The translations under genes were made by a program, and so were the position numbers. 39,380 nucleotides of DNA from Alphaproteobacteria bacterium MarineAlpha2_Bin1 (lineage in GTDB: Bacteria; Pseudomonadota; Alphaproteobacteria; SHVP01). Below, piece after piece: positions 1 to 9,917 of the stretch (positions are counted from its first letter, which is position 1; each line of letters opens with the position of its first letter). The stretch spans positions 1 to 39,380 of the forward strand of contig PTLN01000003.1 in assembly GCA_002938125.1 (NCBI GenBank), in the 5' to 3' direction. The notes under the pieces were generated by a model that was not told where the DNA came from, did not search any database, and worked only from the letters and a program-made list of their open reading frames with translations.

Positions 1-159
1 ATTAGTAGGTGAAGGAACTTCTAATGTAACCTTATCTGTTTCCAATTCTACAATAGGTTCATCTATTTTAACTAGATCTCCTTTTTTTTTGATCCACTTA
101 GCAACAGTTGCTTCCACAACAGATTCTCCTAATGGCGGAACCTTAATTTCTATAGGCAT
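1..159 (-). CDS. sucB: Dihydrolipoamide succinyltransferase (2-oxoglutarate dehydrogenase E2), N-terminal fragment, runs off window start
   Basis: Reverse complement reads [52 protein letters not shown], a lipoyl domain with the ETDKV lipoylation motif; directly downstream of sucA. Not in the supplied ORF track because truncated. Confidence 0.93.
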   Translation of the reverse strand, partial: MPIEIKVPPLGESVVEATVAKWIKKKGDLVKIDEPIVELETDKVTLEVPSPTN

Positions 160-189
160 AATCTTATAATCTCCTTATATAAAAAAATA

Positions 190-3066
190 CTATTCTGCAG
201 CAGCATTTTCATGTTTTGTTATAATCTTAAGAGCATCTTCAATAATATTTTTTTGTTCCATAAGGTGCCTCTTAGCAGTACCTGTAGCTGGCGATGCTGA
301 TGGGGAACGACCATTATAAATAGGTCTTTCACTTTTCATTTTAGAAGCAATCATAGACTCTTCTATATGGTCTCTAACAAATGACCAGGCACCCATATTC
401 ATGGGCTCTTCTTGGCACCAAATAATCTCTGCATTGGGTGTTTGCAAAAATAATCTTTTTAGATTTTTTACAGGAAATGGATAGAGCTGTTCAATCCTTA
501 TAATTTTAATTTCAAATTTTTTAAGTTTTTCTCTTTCCTCATAGAGGTCATAGAATATTTTTCCAGAACATAAAATTACTCTTGTTACTTTAGCGTTAGT
601 TACTTTAGGATTAACTTCATCCAAAACTCTATGGAAGCTTGTTCCTGGGCCAAAATCTTCTATTTTTGAAATGCAGTTTTTGTGTCTTAAAAGTGATTTT
701 GGAGTCATAATAACTAGTGGTTTTCTAAAATCTCTATTTACCTGTCGACGTAAAACGTGAAAGTAGTTTGCTGGTGTAGTGCAATTAACTATTTGCATGT
801 TATCCTCGGCACATAATTGAAGATACCTCTCTAAACGAGCGGATGAGTGCTCAGGTCCTTGTCCTTCATAGCCATGAGGTAAAAGTAAAACTAAACCATT
901 CATTCTGAGCCATTTTGACTCGCCTGCGCTTATAAATTGATCTATTACAACTTGTGCACCATTTGCAAAGTCTCCAAATTGTGCTTCCCACATTACTAGT
1001 GCATTTGGTTCAGCTTGTGCAAAACCATACTCAAAACCCATGACAGAAGCTTCTGATAATGGTGAGTCAATTATCTCAAATTTAGCTTGATCTTCTTCTA
1101 AGTTTGCTAGAGGAATGTAACGAGTTTCATTCAATTGATCTATAAAGACCGCGTGTCTTTGACTAAAAGTTCCTCTAGAGCTATCTTGACCTGATAATCT
1201 AACAACAAACCCATCTTTTAGAACTGATCCAAAAGCGAGTCCCTCTGCGGTAGACCAGTCTATATTTTTACCTGATTTTATTGAATTTTCCCTATTTTTT
1301 AAAATTCTTAATAACTTTTTGTGAATACTAAAGTTTTCAGGAACCGTTGTAAGAATTTTTCCAATATTTCTAAGTTCGTTAATTTCAACAGCTGTGTCTC
1401 CGCGTCTATCTTCACCATATGCCACTTTAAGGCCAGTCCATTGCCCTTTAAGCCAGTCTGCATCATTAGGTTTGTAAGCTCTTCCAGCTTCAAATTCGTT
1501 TTCTAAATATTCATAATGCTCATCATGCATTTTTTGAGCTTGTTCATTATCAAGAATTTTCTCATTTAAAAGTTGTTCTAAATATTTTTGCTTTATAGTA
1601 GGCTGGTTTTCAATTTGTTTATACATTAAAGGTTGTGTAAATGATGGTTCATCACCTTCATTATGCCCATACCTTCTATAACAAATTATATCAAGGACGA
1701 CGTCCATCCCAAAAGTTTGTCTGAACTCCATTGCTACTCTTGCAGCATGCACAACGGCCTCTGCATCATCACCATTAACGTGAAAAATTGGTGCCATTAC
1801 CATTTTAGCCACATCCGTAGGGTATGGAGAAGATCGAGAATAAGCAGGACCAGTAGTAAATCCAATTTGGTTATTTATGATTATGTGAATGGTTCCACCT
1901 GTTCTATAACCTCTTAAGGCTGAAAAAGCAAAAGTTTCAGCAACAACACCTTGTCCTGCAAATGCTGCATCGCCGTGAAGAATAACACCTAAAACCTCTC
2001 TAATATTTTCTGATTTCATTTGAGATTGTTTAGCTCTTACTCTTCCAATTACGACAGGATCTACGATTTCTAAATGAGAAGGATTTGGAGCAAGACTCAA
2101 ATGGATATTTTTGTCATCAAAAGTAATATCTGAAGAGGAACCCATATGATATTTTACGTCACCAGATCCACCTGCACCCTCAGGATTAGCTGGGTTTCCT
2201 AAAAATTCAGATATAATAGCTTTAAAAGGTTTATTCAAAACATTATGTAGAACATTTAATCGACCTCTATGAGCCATACCCAATACCACTTCTTTGAGAC
2301 CAATTTGACCGCCTCTTTTTAGAATCTGAAGCAGTGCAGGAACTAGAGACTCTCCTCCATCTAGTCCAAAGCGCTTTGTCCCAATATATTTTTTATGAAG
2401 GTAATTTTCAAAATTCTCTGCAGCTAATAAATTTTTGTATATTGCTATTTTGCCATTTTTAGAAAATTCAGTTCTATTTTCTATTTTTTCAATTCTTTCC
2501 TGAATCCAGGCCTTTTGATCTGGATCTTGTATATGCATAAACTCTACACCAATAGTCCCACAATAGGTCTTTTTTAACGCATCCATTATTTCATAGAGGG
2601 TAGCAGTCTCTTTTCCCAAAACATTATTTATAAATATTGGACGATCATAATCTTTTTCTGTAAAGCCATATGTTGCTGGATCCAATTCTGGGTGTATTTC
2701 AGGTTTTTGAAGGTTTAGTGGATCTAGGTCTGCAAGAAGATGGCCTCTTATTCTGTAAGCCCTTATAATCATAATTGCTCTAATTGAGTCAAGAGTAGCT
2801 GATCTAACATCTCCAGCCATAAGACTCCTATTTCCAGCTATCCCTTTGGCTACAGCCTTAATTGAGTTTTCAGGGTCCTCTGCATTAATTACCTTAGAAG
2901 CAGTTTTACCCCAATTTGGAAACTCCTCGACCTCGTTAGAGAGTCTTCCCAGTCCTTCAAACCACTGTGCCCAATTAATGTCTACTGAAGATGGGTCTTT
3001 TGACCAACGAGAATGCAATTCTAAGATTATTGTCGCATTTGATCCTGATAGAAAACTATCATCCAT
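190..3066 (-). CDS. sucA: 2-oxoglutarate dehydrogenase E1 component
   Basis: 958 aa; E1 motifs such as GMAHRGRLNVL, HGDAAFAGQGVVAET, GHNEGDEPSFTQP, PHGYEGQGPEHSSARLER. Confidence 0.98.
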   Translation of the reverse strand: MDDSFLSGSNATIILELHSRWSKDPSSVDINWAQWFEGLGRLSNEVEEFPNWGKTASKVINAEDPENSIKAVAKGIAGNRSLMAGDVRSATLDSIRAIMIIRAYRIRGHLLADLDPLNLQKPEIHPELDPATYGFTEKDYDRPIFINNVLGKETATLYEIMDALKKTYCGTIGVEFMHIQDPDQKAWIQERIEKIENRTEFSKNGKIAIYKNLLAAENFENYLHKKYIGTKRFGLDGGESLVPALLQILKRGGQIGLKEVVLGMAHRGRLNVLHNVLNKPFKAIISEFLGNPANPEGAGGSGDVKYHMGSSSDITFDDKNIHLSLAPNPSHLEIVDPVVIGRVRAKQSQMKSENIREVLGVILHGDAAFAGQGVVAETFAFSALRGYRTGGTIHIIINNQIGFTTGPAYSRSSPYPTDVAKMVMAPIFHVNGDDAEAVVHAARVAMEFRQTFGMDVVLDIICYRRYGHNEGDEPSFTQPLMYKQIENQPTIKQKYLEQLLNEKILDNEQAQKMHDEHYEYLENEFEAGRAYKPNDADWLKGQWTGLKVAYGEDRRGDTAVEINELRNIGKILTTVPENFSIHKKLLRILKNRENSIKSGKNIDWSTAEGLAFGSVLKDGFVVRLSGQDSSRGTFSQRHAVFIDQLNETRYIPLANLEEDQAKFEIIDSPLSEASVMGFEYGFAQAEPNALVMWEAQFGDFANGAQVVIDQFISAGESKWLRMNGLVLLLPHGYEGQGPEHSSARLERYLQLCAEDNMQIVNCTTPANYFHVLRRQVNRDFRKPLVIMTPKSLLRHKNCISKIEDFGPGTSFHRVLDEVNPKVTNAKVTRVILCSGKIFYDLYEEREKLKKFEIKIIRIEQLYPFPVKNLKRLFLQTPNAEIIWCQEEPMNMGAWSFVRDHIEESMIASKMKSERPIYNGRSPSASPATGTAKRHLMEQKNIIEDALKIITKHENAAAE

Positions 3067-3290
3067 TTATGTTTTTCTTTCAATGTAATATTAAGTATTT
3101 TTATACATAATTTTATGTGGGATGTACTAAATTAATTCATTAATTTTTTCTCTGAATTCAAAGCAAAAAAACAACAATTTCACTAAAATCCTTTAAACCT
3201 GGTCACAATATATATACTTATATATTATATCGCAATATATTAATTTTTTACAAATCTATGTAATATTACAACTATCTAGAGTAAAAATTA

Positions 3291-3944
3291 TTACGATTTA
3301 ATCGTTTTTACTGGTTTTTTTCTAGTTGGATAGCATGATGAGCAGATTCTACACTCGATTCCAAAGCATGATCTTGCCTTACAATACTCCCGTCCATAAT
3401 AGATTATCTGAATATGAAGTTTATTCCACAAATTCTTTGGGAACAAATTTTTCAAATCTTTTTCAGTTTGCTTAACACTCTTTCCATTAGTTAGCCCCCA
3501 TCTTTGAGCCAATCTATGGATATGAGTATCTACTGGAAAAGCAGGGTGTCCAAAACCTTGAGACATTACAACACTTGCTGTTTTATGCCCAACACCTGGT
3601 AGTTTTTCTAAATCCTCGTAACTATCAGGAATATCTCCATTGAATTTATCAACTAATATTTTTGATAAACCCTTGATTGACTTTGACTTTTGAGGCCCAA
3701 GACCACAAGGTTTAATTATATCAAAAATTTTTTGTTGAGAAATTCCTTTCATTTTAAATGGATCGTTTGCAATTTTAAATAGTTTAGGTGTCACTTCGTT
3801 AACACGAATATCTGTGCATTGAGCACTTAATAAAACAGCAATCAAAAGTTCAAAATTATTTTTATGCTTTAAAGGAACAGAAATTTTCGGATAAATTTCA
3901 TTTAACGTAGAAATAATTATATCTATTCTCTGTGTTTTTTTCAT
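3291..3944 (-). CDS. nth: Endonuclease III
   Basis: 217 aa; HhH motif LPGVGHKTASVV, VDTHIHRLAQRWGL, C-terminal 4Fe-4S cysteines (CKARSCFGIECRICSSC). Confidence 0.96.
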   Translation of the reverse strand: MKKTQRIDIIISTLNEIYPKISVPLKHKNNFELLIAVLLSAQCTDIRVNEVTPKLFKIANDPFKMKGISQQKIFDIIKPCGLGPQKSKSIKGLSKILVDKFNGDIPDSYEDLEKLPGVGHKTASVVMSQGFGHPAFPVDTHIHRLAQRWGLTNGKSVKQTEKDLKNLFPKNLWNKLHIQIIYYGREYCKARSCFGIECRICSSCYPTRKKPVKTIKS

Positions 3945-3945
3945 G

Positions 3946-4341
3946 CTACATGTTTATTTTTTTAGGTGGGTAATAGAACCATATAAATACAGTCCAAAAA
4001 AAACAAATAAAATAAATTAAAATAAAATAAACAATTGAAAAATCCCAAAACAATAAATTTTGAAGCCATTTAGATATGAAGGTTCTTGTATCAGTATTGC
4101 CTCTTAATATGTTTTCAAAAATAGTAAGTGGACAAATAAAACCAATTAATGTTTCAAATAAGATTATAGTAATTAATAATAAATGTACGAACCTCAAATA
4201 AAAATTTTTGGCAAAATTCCAATTCAGCTTATAGGGTATAGGGAAAAATAAACCTAAAAATACAAAAAAAGCTATAAAAAAATGAATAATAAGGATAATG
4301 TCTGCTAAAAGGTAATTCATTGTAAATTTTATTTTAATCAT
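3946..4341 (-). CDS. DUF2784-like small membrane protein (start may be the internal ATG at 4320)
   Basis: 131 aa, hydrophobic, MNYLLADIILIIHFFIAFFVFLGL opening typical of DUF2784; abuts nth. Confidence 0.75.
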   Translation of the reverse strand: MIKIKFTMNYLLADIILIIHFFIAFFVFLGLFFPIPYKLNWNFAKNFYLRFVHLLLITIILFETLIGFICPLTIFENILRGNTDTRTFISKWLQNLLFWDFSIVYFILIYFICFFWTVFIWFYYPPKKINM

Positions 4342-4381
4342 ATAATTTTTATTTCATACCATATAATTACTAGGTGTAAAA

Positions 4382-5053
4382 ATGGAACTTGTTTTTATTT
4401 ATTTAGATATTCCTTTTTGGAGAGCTGAAGTTGGAAGAATTGCTTTATTTATGGGCGACGTGAACTTTAGAGATTTAAGAGTTACTAGAGAAGAATTCCT
4501 TAAAATAAAAGAAAATGGTTCACTAAATGGTAAATTTTCTATTCCATTCCATCAGCTACCTTGTTTAATCGTTAACGGTGAATCAATTGCGCAAACTGCA
4601 GGAATAGCAAGATTCTGTGGCAAACTATCCAATCTTTACCCAACTAATGATGATAAATCTGCAGGATTGGTTGATCAATTCATAGATTTTGCTACAGATA
4701 TAACTGTTTTAATTTCTCAATCCAGTAAATTTAGTGATATAGAAAAAAAACGATTGAGTAGAGTTGAATTATATAAAAATGAACTTTCTAGAAAGTTCTC
4801 AATGTTAGAAAAATGTATTAAAAAAGACAATACATGGTTAGTAAGTTCAAATATTACCATTGCTGATATTGCTATTTGGAGATTAATGGGTTGGTTATCA
4901 AGTGGAGAATTGGATGGTGTGCCCAATGATATTTTATCAAATTATCCAAAGATAAGAGATATCTGTATAAACGTTGATAATCATACTAAAATAAAAGCTT
5001 GGGTAAAAAAAACATATCCAAATGAATACAATAGAGGTAATTTCATTAAATAA
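4382..5053 (+). CDS. Glutathione S-transferase family protein
   Basis: 223 aa; thioredoxin-like N-domain (KFSIPFHQLPCLIVNGESIAQTAGIARFCGKL) and helical C-domain (NITIADIAIWRLMGW). Confidence 0.85.
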   Translation: MELVFIYLDIPFWRAEVGRIALFMGDVNFRDLRVTREEFLKIKENGSLNGKFSIPFHQLPCLIVNGESIAQTAGIARFCGKLSNLYPTNDDKSAGLVDQFIDFATDITVLISQSSKFSDIEKKRLSRVELYKNELSRKFSMLEKCIKKDNTWLVSSNITIADIAIWRLMGWLSSGELDGVPNDILSNYPKIRDICINVDNHTKIKAWVKKTYPNEYNRGNFIK

Positions 5054-5099
5054 AAAATTTATAAAGTAAATGAACTTTAACATAAATTAGGGAAATCCT

Positions 5100-5873
5100 T
5101 TGCCTAGACATCGCGGAATATATAACCCAAAAAATTCTTCACCATACGAATTAAGTAGAACTAGAGTTGAAAACTTTATTAGATGTCCTGCATGTTTTTA
5201 CTTACAACAAGTAAAAGGAGTAGTATTTCCAACTTTACCAGGTTTTAATCTGAACGAAGCAACAGACATTCTATTGAAAAGAGATTTTGATAAATATAGA
5301 TCCCTTGGCAAGGCCCATCCATTTCTTGTTAAACTTGGAAAAGACTTTCTTATTCCTTATTACCATGAAAATTTCAACCTCTGGACTCAAAGTATTCACT
5401 TTGCATCAGATGGAAGAATGAATTTTCATCATGAACCAACTAATCTTAAGGTTGGGGGAGGTCTAGATGATGTATGGTTAAATCAAAAAACAAATGAATT
5501 ACATATTGTTGATTATAAAAGTACATCACAAAGAACTGCAGGAAAAAAAATATCTTTAAATGATTTTTGGAAAAAGTCATATAAACGGCAAATGGATTTT
5601 TATGTTTGGATCATGCTTAAAAAAAAACTTAATGTAAGTAAAACAGGTTTTTTTTTATATTGTGATGGAGATCGATTTGGAAATTATACCTTCTTAAATT
5701 CAGATTCAGCAACTATGAATTTTAAGATGACGCTTCTTTCTTATAGTGTTGATCTTTCATGGGTAGAAGATACTCTCTATAAAATAAAAGATTGTTTAGA
5801 GTTAAAATCACCCCCCAATCACAATAATAATTGCGAATATGGAAAATTTATCACCCAAATAATTGAAATTTAA
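5100..5873 (+). CDS. PD-(D/E)XK nuclease-superfamily-like protein
   Basis: 257 aa; RVENFIRCPACFYLQ followed by GGGLDDVWLNQKTNELHIVDYKST (D...DYK core); TTG start. Confidence 0.7.
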   Translation: MPRHRGIYNPKNSSPYELSRTRVENFIRCPACFYLQQVKGVVFPTLPGFNLNEATDILLKRDFDKYRSLGKAHPFLVKLGKDFLIPYYHENFNLWTQSIHFASDGRMNFHHEPTNLKVGGGLDDVWLNQKTNELHIVDYKSTSQRTAGKKISLNDFWKKSYKRQMDFYVWIMLKKKLNVSKTGFFLYCDGDRFGNYTFLNSDSATMNFKMTLLSYSVDLSWVEDTLYKIKDCLELKSPPNHNNNCEYGKFITQIIEI

Positions 5874-5966
5874 TATTTTTTTAGATAATTAAGAATTGTG
5901 TTTTCTTTTTGCAATATTTTTTTATAATAAACATTTATATATATATTAATATTTTATTTATAATGC

Positions 5967-6419
5967 GTGATAATGGAAGCAATTTTACAGCCGCTTAAGA
6001 TTAATTGGAAATGTAAACATACCTGGCCAAGGGCCATGTATAATACTCTTTGGTGTCTAATTGGATGTTCTATTGGAGATCTAGGAACGATATATTATTT
6101 CCAAGTTAATAATATTGACTGGCCTGTAATGCTAATAATGGGTCTGGCAATAATTAATGGTTTAATTACCTCTATAATATTAGAAACAATTATTTTATTA
6201 AGACAGATGACGCTAAGTATAGCATTCAAAACTGCAATAGGTATGTCACTAATTTCTATGATATCGATGGAAGTTGCAATGAATCTTGTTGATTGGTTAA
6301 TCACAGGAGGAGCAATGCTTTACTGGTGGATTATTCCTCCAATGCTGATCGCCGGTTATGTAACTCCGTTACCATATAATTATTGGAGGTTAAAAGTTTT
6401 AGGAAAAGCTTGTCACTAG
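5967..6419 (+). CDS. DUF4396-like membrane protein
   Basis: 150 aa; KCKHTWPRAMYNTLWCLIGCSIGDLGT plus four predicted TM segments. Confidence 0.7.
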   Translation: MIMEAILQPLKINWKCKHTWPRAMYNTLWCLIGCSIGDLGTIYYFQVNNIDWPVMLIMGLAIINGLITSIILETIILLRQMTLSIAFKTAIGMSLISMISMEVAMNLVDWLITGGAMLYWWIIPPMLIAGYVTPLPYNYWRLKVLGKACH

Positions 6420-6502
6420 AAGTTATCATAGTGATTATTTTTCTATTTAAGATTTGATTTCACTTTTGTATTTTTTACGTATAATTAAGCAAGGATGTTT
6501 AA

Positions 6503-7699
6503 ATGAAATCTCATTCTACAAATTCATCAAGGAAGAATTTTATTTCTGATGCAAGGTGGCGTGATTTTGGGAAACATTTTTTAAGACCAGAAAATAATCA
6601 TGACGAATCAGCTTCTCAAGATTTTTATTTAGAGATGTATCGTTTTCTTGGCAAAGAGTTAGGCCCTGCAAGAAAGAAAATTTATGAATTAAAGATAAAG
6701 AAAGAATTTATAAATAAATATGGTTACAGTCCTAAAAACCGCCATCAGGTAAGGAAAGCTGTAAAAAATAATCCTTTTTTTCAGTTTTGGGGTCATATGA
6801 GATCCAATATAAATCAGGAAATGTTCTATAAGAATCAATTGATTGTCGATAGACAAATTGAAAACTTAAATGGTAAAGCTAGAGTTAACCAAAAAAGTAT
6901 GGGTACACTTAATTTAAACCCTGATTTAAAAGTTCCAAAATATCAAAGCTTTGATATGCATTGGATGCCGGGGAGCTATTATACTGAGAAATTTGAAAAA
7001 GGTGATATTTCTGCTGGGGCTCTTTATGACTCAGGCGGGATTTTTTTAATGACTAATGGATCGCTAGGTCCATTTAATGACGGAGCAGCATATTCCTTGA
7101 TCAATTACTTAAAATCATATCTTCCTAAGTTTAAACCTAATAATATATTAGATTTAGGCTGTACTGTAGGGCATAATACACAACCGTTTAAAGAGTTTTG
7201 GCCTGATGCAAAAGTTACAGGTATAGATATAGGTGCGCCTGTTTTAAGATATGCTCATGCTAGATCTACAAAAATGGGTTACTCTATTGATTATTCTCAA
7301 CAAAATGCTGAAAAAACAGATTTTAGAAACTCATATTTTGATTTAGTTGTTTCTACAATGTTTTTACATGAAACATCCAAAAAAGCTATAAATAATATTT
7401 TTAAAGAGTCTTACAGAGTCTTAAGGCCTGGTGGTTTGATGATTCATGTAGAGCAGCCTCCTTTTAGATATTTTGATGATCCATACGAGCAATTTATAAG
7501 AGATTGGGATACTCACAATAATAATGAGCCTTTTTGGGGGCCGATGCATGATCTAGATTTACATAAGATGGCCTGTAACTCAGGTTTTAAACATAAGGAT
7601 ATTTTTGAAAAGATGATACCTTTAGTTAAGCCTAAACTTGATGATAAATTTTCTCTTGGAATAGGGGAGTGGTTTATTTTTGCGGGATGGAAAAAATAA
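6503..7699 (+). CDS. Class I SAM-dependent methyltransferase with long N-terminal extension
   Basis: 398 aa; motif I ILDLGCTVGHNTQPF, VTGIDIGAPVLRYA, FDLVVSTMFLHE, YRVLRPGGLMIHVE. Confidence 0.85.
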   Translation: MKSHSTNSSRKNFISDARWRDFGKHFLRPENNHDESASQDFYLEMYRFLGKELGPARKKIYELKIKKEFINKYGYSPKNRHQVRKAVKNNPFFQFWGHMRSNINQEMFYKNQLIVDRQIENLNGKARVNQKSMGTLNLNPDLKVPKYQSFDMHWMPGSYYTEKFEKGDISAGALYDSGGIFLMTNGSLGPFNDGAAYSLINYLKSYLPKFKPNNILDLGCTVGHNTQPFKEFWPDAKVTGIDIGAPVLRYAHARSTKMGYSIDYSQQNAEKTDFRNSYFDLVVSTMFLHETSKKAINNIFKESYRVLRPGGLMIHVEQPPFRYFDDPYEQFIRDWDTHNNNEPFWGPMHDLDLHKMACNSGFKHKDIFEKMIPLVKPKLDDKFSLGIGEWFIFAGWKK

Positions 7700-7720
7700 A
7701 AAAATTTAGATTAATTATTT

Positions 7721-9385
7721 TTATTGCATAGATATATCCTTATCTAAAAATTTATTAATATAACTCACCAGGTTTTTTTGACTTTTGGGCATTTCAATTT
7801 TGTTAGAATTTTCAAAAATTTTTGAGATATTATTTCTATTTTTATCAAATTTATTTATTTTATTCTGTAAAAGTAGTGTTTTTGCATAAATTTTTTTATT
7901 AATAGTATCTTGATTATATGAAAAACATGCTTTTGCATAATATTGATATGTTTTTGATGCAGTCATTATTTGAATAAAGTCATGCTGAATTGCTTTAGGA
8001 TCTTTATAAGTAGTTAAGTCTTTAATATTAGCTTCTCCTGTTCTGAACCATGGCCAAAATAATTCAGAGTCTCTCAAATAATTCCACGCTACAATTAACT
8101 GAGTTCCATTTTTATTTGGTTTTATATTAGGAAAGAAATTATTTGAAAAATCTTTCTTCTGTTTTGAATTAAGAAGAATTGGATTTATAAGTATAACTGC
8201 ATCAAACATTAATGGATATAAAGTTAAGGCATTTATTGCTAACGAGATGCTTGCATCAAAAGAAATTATTGAAACCTTTTTTAATTTTAATTTATTTAAA
8301 ATTAAAATCAAATTTTTCGAATAAGAAGAAATTTTATTTTTATAAGTTATAATATCAGAAAAACCATTACCAGGTATATCAAATGAAATAACTTTTCTAT
8401 TAATAGATAACTCTTTTTGAAGCTTAATAGTGCTAAGACTATTTTTGCCAATTCCGTGGAGAATTATAACGGGTTTATTATCATCTTTCCCATATATTCT
8501 AATTAGCTGTTGCGAGTTATTTATGTCTATAAAAGAGGCTGAGGGTGGTTGATTTATTTTTATATTATTGCTATTTAATTTTATTTTTTTACAATTTTTA
8601 GTAATATTTTTTATTAGTTGATGTTTATTACTAACCTTTATTAATTTTATATTTGGATTAAAAAAACTTATTCTATTTACATGTTTTTCCAAAACATCAT
8701 CAGATCGTGAATAAAGAAGAGTAGATATTTTAACTTTTTTAAATGCTAAATGTGTATTATGAGAAAAAGCAGCTTTGTAACCCTTAATATAATTTTCCTC
8801 TGCTCTAAGTTTTGAAATGACAATATTATGTAAGAAATTCGGGTGAGGTAATTTTCTTCTTATTCTATTTTTTTTATTAAACCAAGGGTAGAATATTGTT
8901 TGATCTCTTGTATGGTGCCACGCTCTAATAAGGTGATCTCCGTTAATTCTTGAAATAAATTTAGGTGCATACTTTTTTAAAAGCGTTTTTTTTTCTGCAG
9001 TATTGTAAAACGAAATACCATCAATAATTAAACATTTAATTATGTTAGAGTTTATTGCAACTTCAAGAGCAATGTGTGCTCCTGTATGAGTTCCATAAAG
9101 AATACATTTATTTAAATTTAATTTTTTTAAAGTATCTATTGTGGCATTTGCAAAATCTTTAGCTGTGGGGTTATTTTTTTTTAAAGGTTCTGATAAACCA
9201 TAACCAGGCGTATCCAGAGCAATCATTTGAAAATCTTTTGCAAGTCCATGCAATGGTTCTAATACAAAGCTTCCATCTTGTGGGCTTGCATGTAATAAAA
9301 CTAATGGTCTACCCTTACCAGATATCCAGTAATGAACAATACGCCCATTAATATTGATAAACCTTCTAAATATCTCTTCTTTCAT
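7721..9385 (-). CDS. Tandem (two-domain) alpha/beta-hydrolase-fold protein, both nucleophile elbows non-canonical
   Basis: 554 aa; domain 1 RPLVLLHASPQDGS...ILYGTHTGAHIALEVA; domain 2 KPVIILHGIGKNSLS...VSIISFDASISLAINAL; repeated signature LIRAWHHTRDQTIFYPWF / LIVAWNYLRDSELFWPWF. Confidence 0.85.
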   Translation of the reverse strand: MKEEIFRRFININGRIVHYWISGKGRPLVLLHASPQDGSFVLEPLHGLAKDFQMIALDTPGYGLSEPLKKNNPTAKDFANATIDTLKKLNLNKCILYGTHTGAHIALEVAINSNIIKCLIIDGISFYNTAEKKTLLKKYAPKFISRINGDHLIRAWHHTRDQTIFYPWFNKKNRIRRKLPHPNFLHNIVISKLRAEENYIKGYKAAFSHNTHLAFKKVKISTLLYSRSDDVLEKHVNRISFFNPNIKLIKVSNKHQLIKNITKNCKKIKLNSNNIKINQPPSASFIDINNSQQLIRIYGKDDNKPVIILHGIGKNSLSTIKLQKELSINRKVISFDIPGNGFSDIITYKNKISSYSKNLILILNKLKLKKVSIISFDASISLAINALTLYPLMFDAVILINPILLNSKQKKDFSNNFFPNIKPNKNGTQLIVAWNYLRDSELFWPWFRTGEANIKDLTTYKDPKAIQHDFIQIMTASKTYQYYAKACFSYNQDTINKKIYAKTLLLQNKINKFDKNRNNISKIFENSNKIEMPKSQKNLVSYINKFLDKDISMQ

Positions 9386-9466
9386 GAATTAAGTATTAAA
9401 TATTTAAATTAATAAAAAAAGAAATTTATTTTTAAATTTTATTAAACTATAATTTAAATCTAAAAA

Positions 9467-9895
9467 ATGGGAGAAAATTTGATGATTGAAGAATTTAACG
9501 GGGTATTTTTCCTAATAATATATATAATTTTATTCATTGGCTTTATTTATTATGCTTTCCAAACTTTGTTTGCAACAGCTAAATTTATTGAAAAATATAG
9601 TATAGATCAGTCGGGAGCATTTATGGTTCGTTTTGTGGGAACTTTTATTTCAGCTTTTGCTCTCATACAGTTATATATATTTTTTGATGGTATAGAAGGT
9701 CACTGGGCTTTTTTTCTATTTGGTTTATTGCAGTCTGTAATAGCATTTGTATCAAATCTGATTACAGTAGAGTTTTCAGATTATAAGACTAATAAAGGGG
9801 AAAAAATTACAAAGGAAGGTTATATAGCTCCACTTGTATTTACAATTTTATGGGTGATTTTAATCTATGGTGTGCAGGAAAAGATTTATGTGTAG
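9467..9895 (+). CDS. Hypothetical membrane protein (about 4 TM segments)
   Basis: 142 aa hydrophobic ORF; start may be the ATG at 9482. Confidence 0.65.
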   Translation: MGENLMIEEFNGVFFLIIYIILFIGFIYYAFQTLFATAKFIEKYSIDQSGAFMVRFVGTFISAFALIQLYIFFDGIEGHWAFFLFGLLQSVIAFVSNLITVEFSDYKTNKGEKITKEGYIAPLVFTILWVILIYGVQEKIYV

Positions 9896-9917
9896 CCTTT
9901 AAACCTAACTAGTAAGT

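Noticed and set aside
1308-1506. Overlapping 61-aa ORFs on both strands inside sucA (1308..1493 -, 1321..1506 +)
   Set aside because: Shadow ORFs inside a well-conserved sucA frame; no ribosome site or family signal.
1663-1917. 84-aa plus-strand ORF inside sucA; likewise 2846..3088
   Set aside because: Antisense to a conserved essential gene; low-complexity composition typical of chance ORFs.
3207-3226. AT-only dyad AATATATA-TACT-TATATATT between sucA and nth
   Set aside because: Pure AT composition makes such dyads likely by chance in this background.
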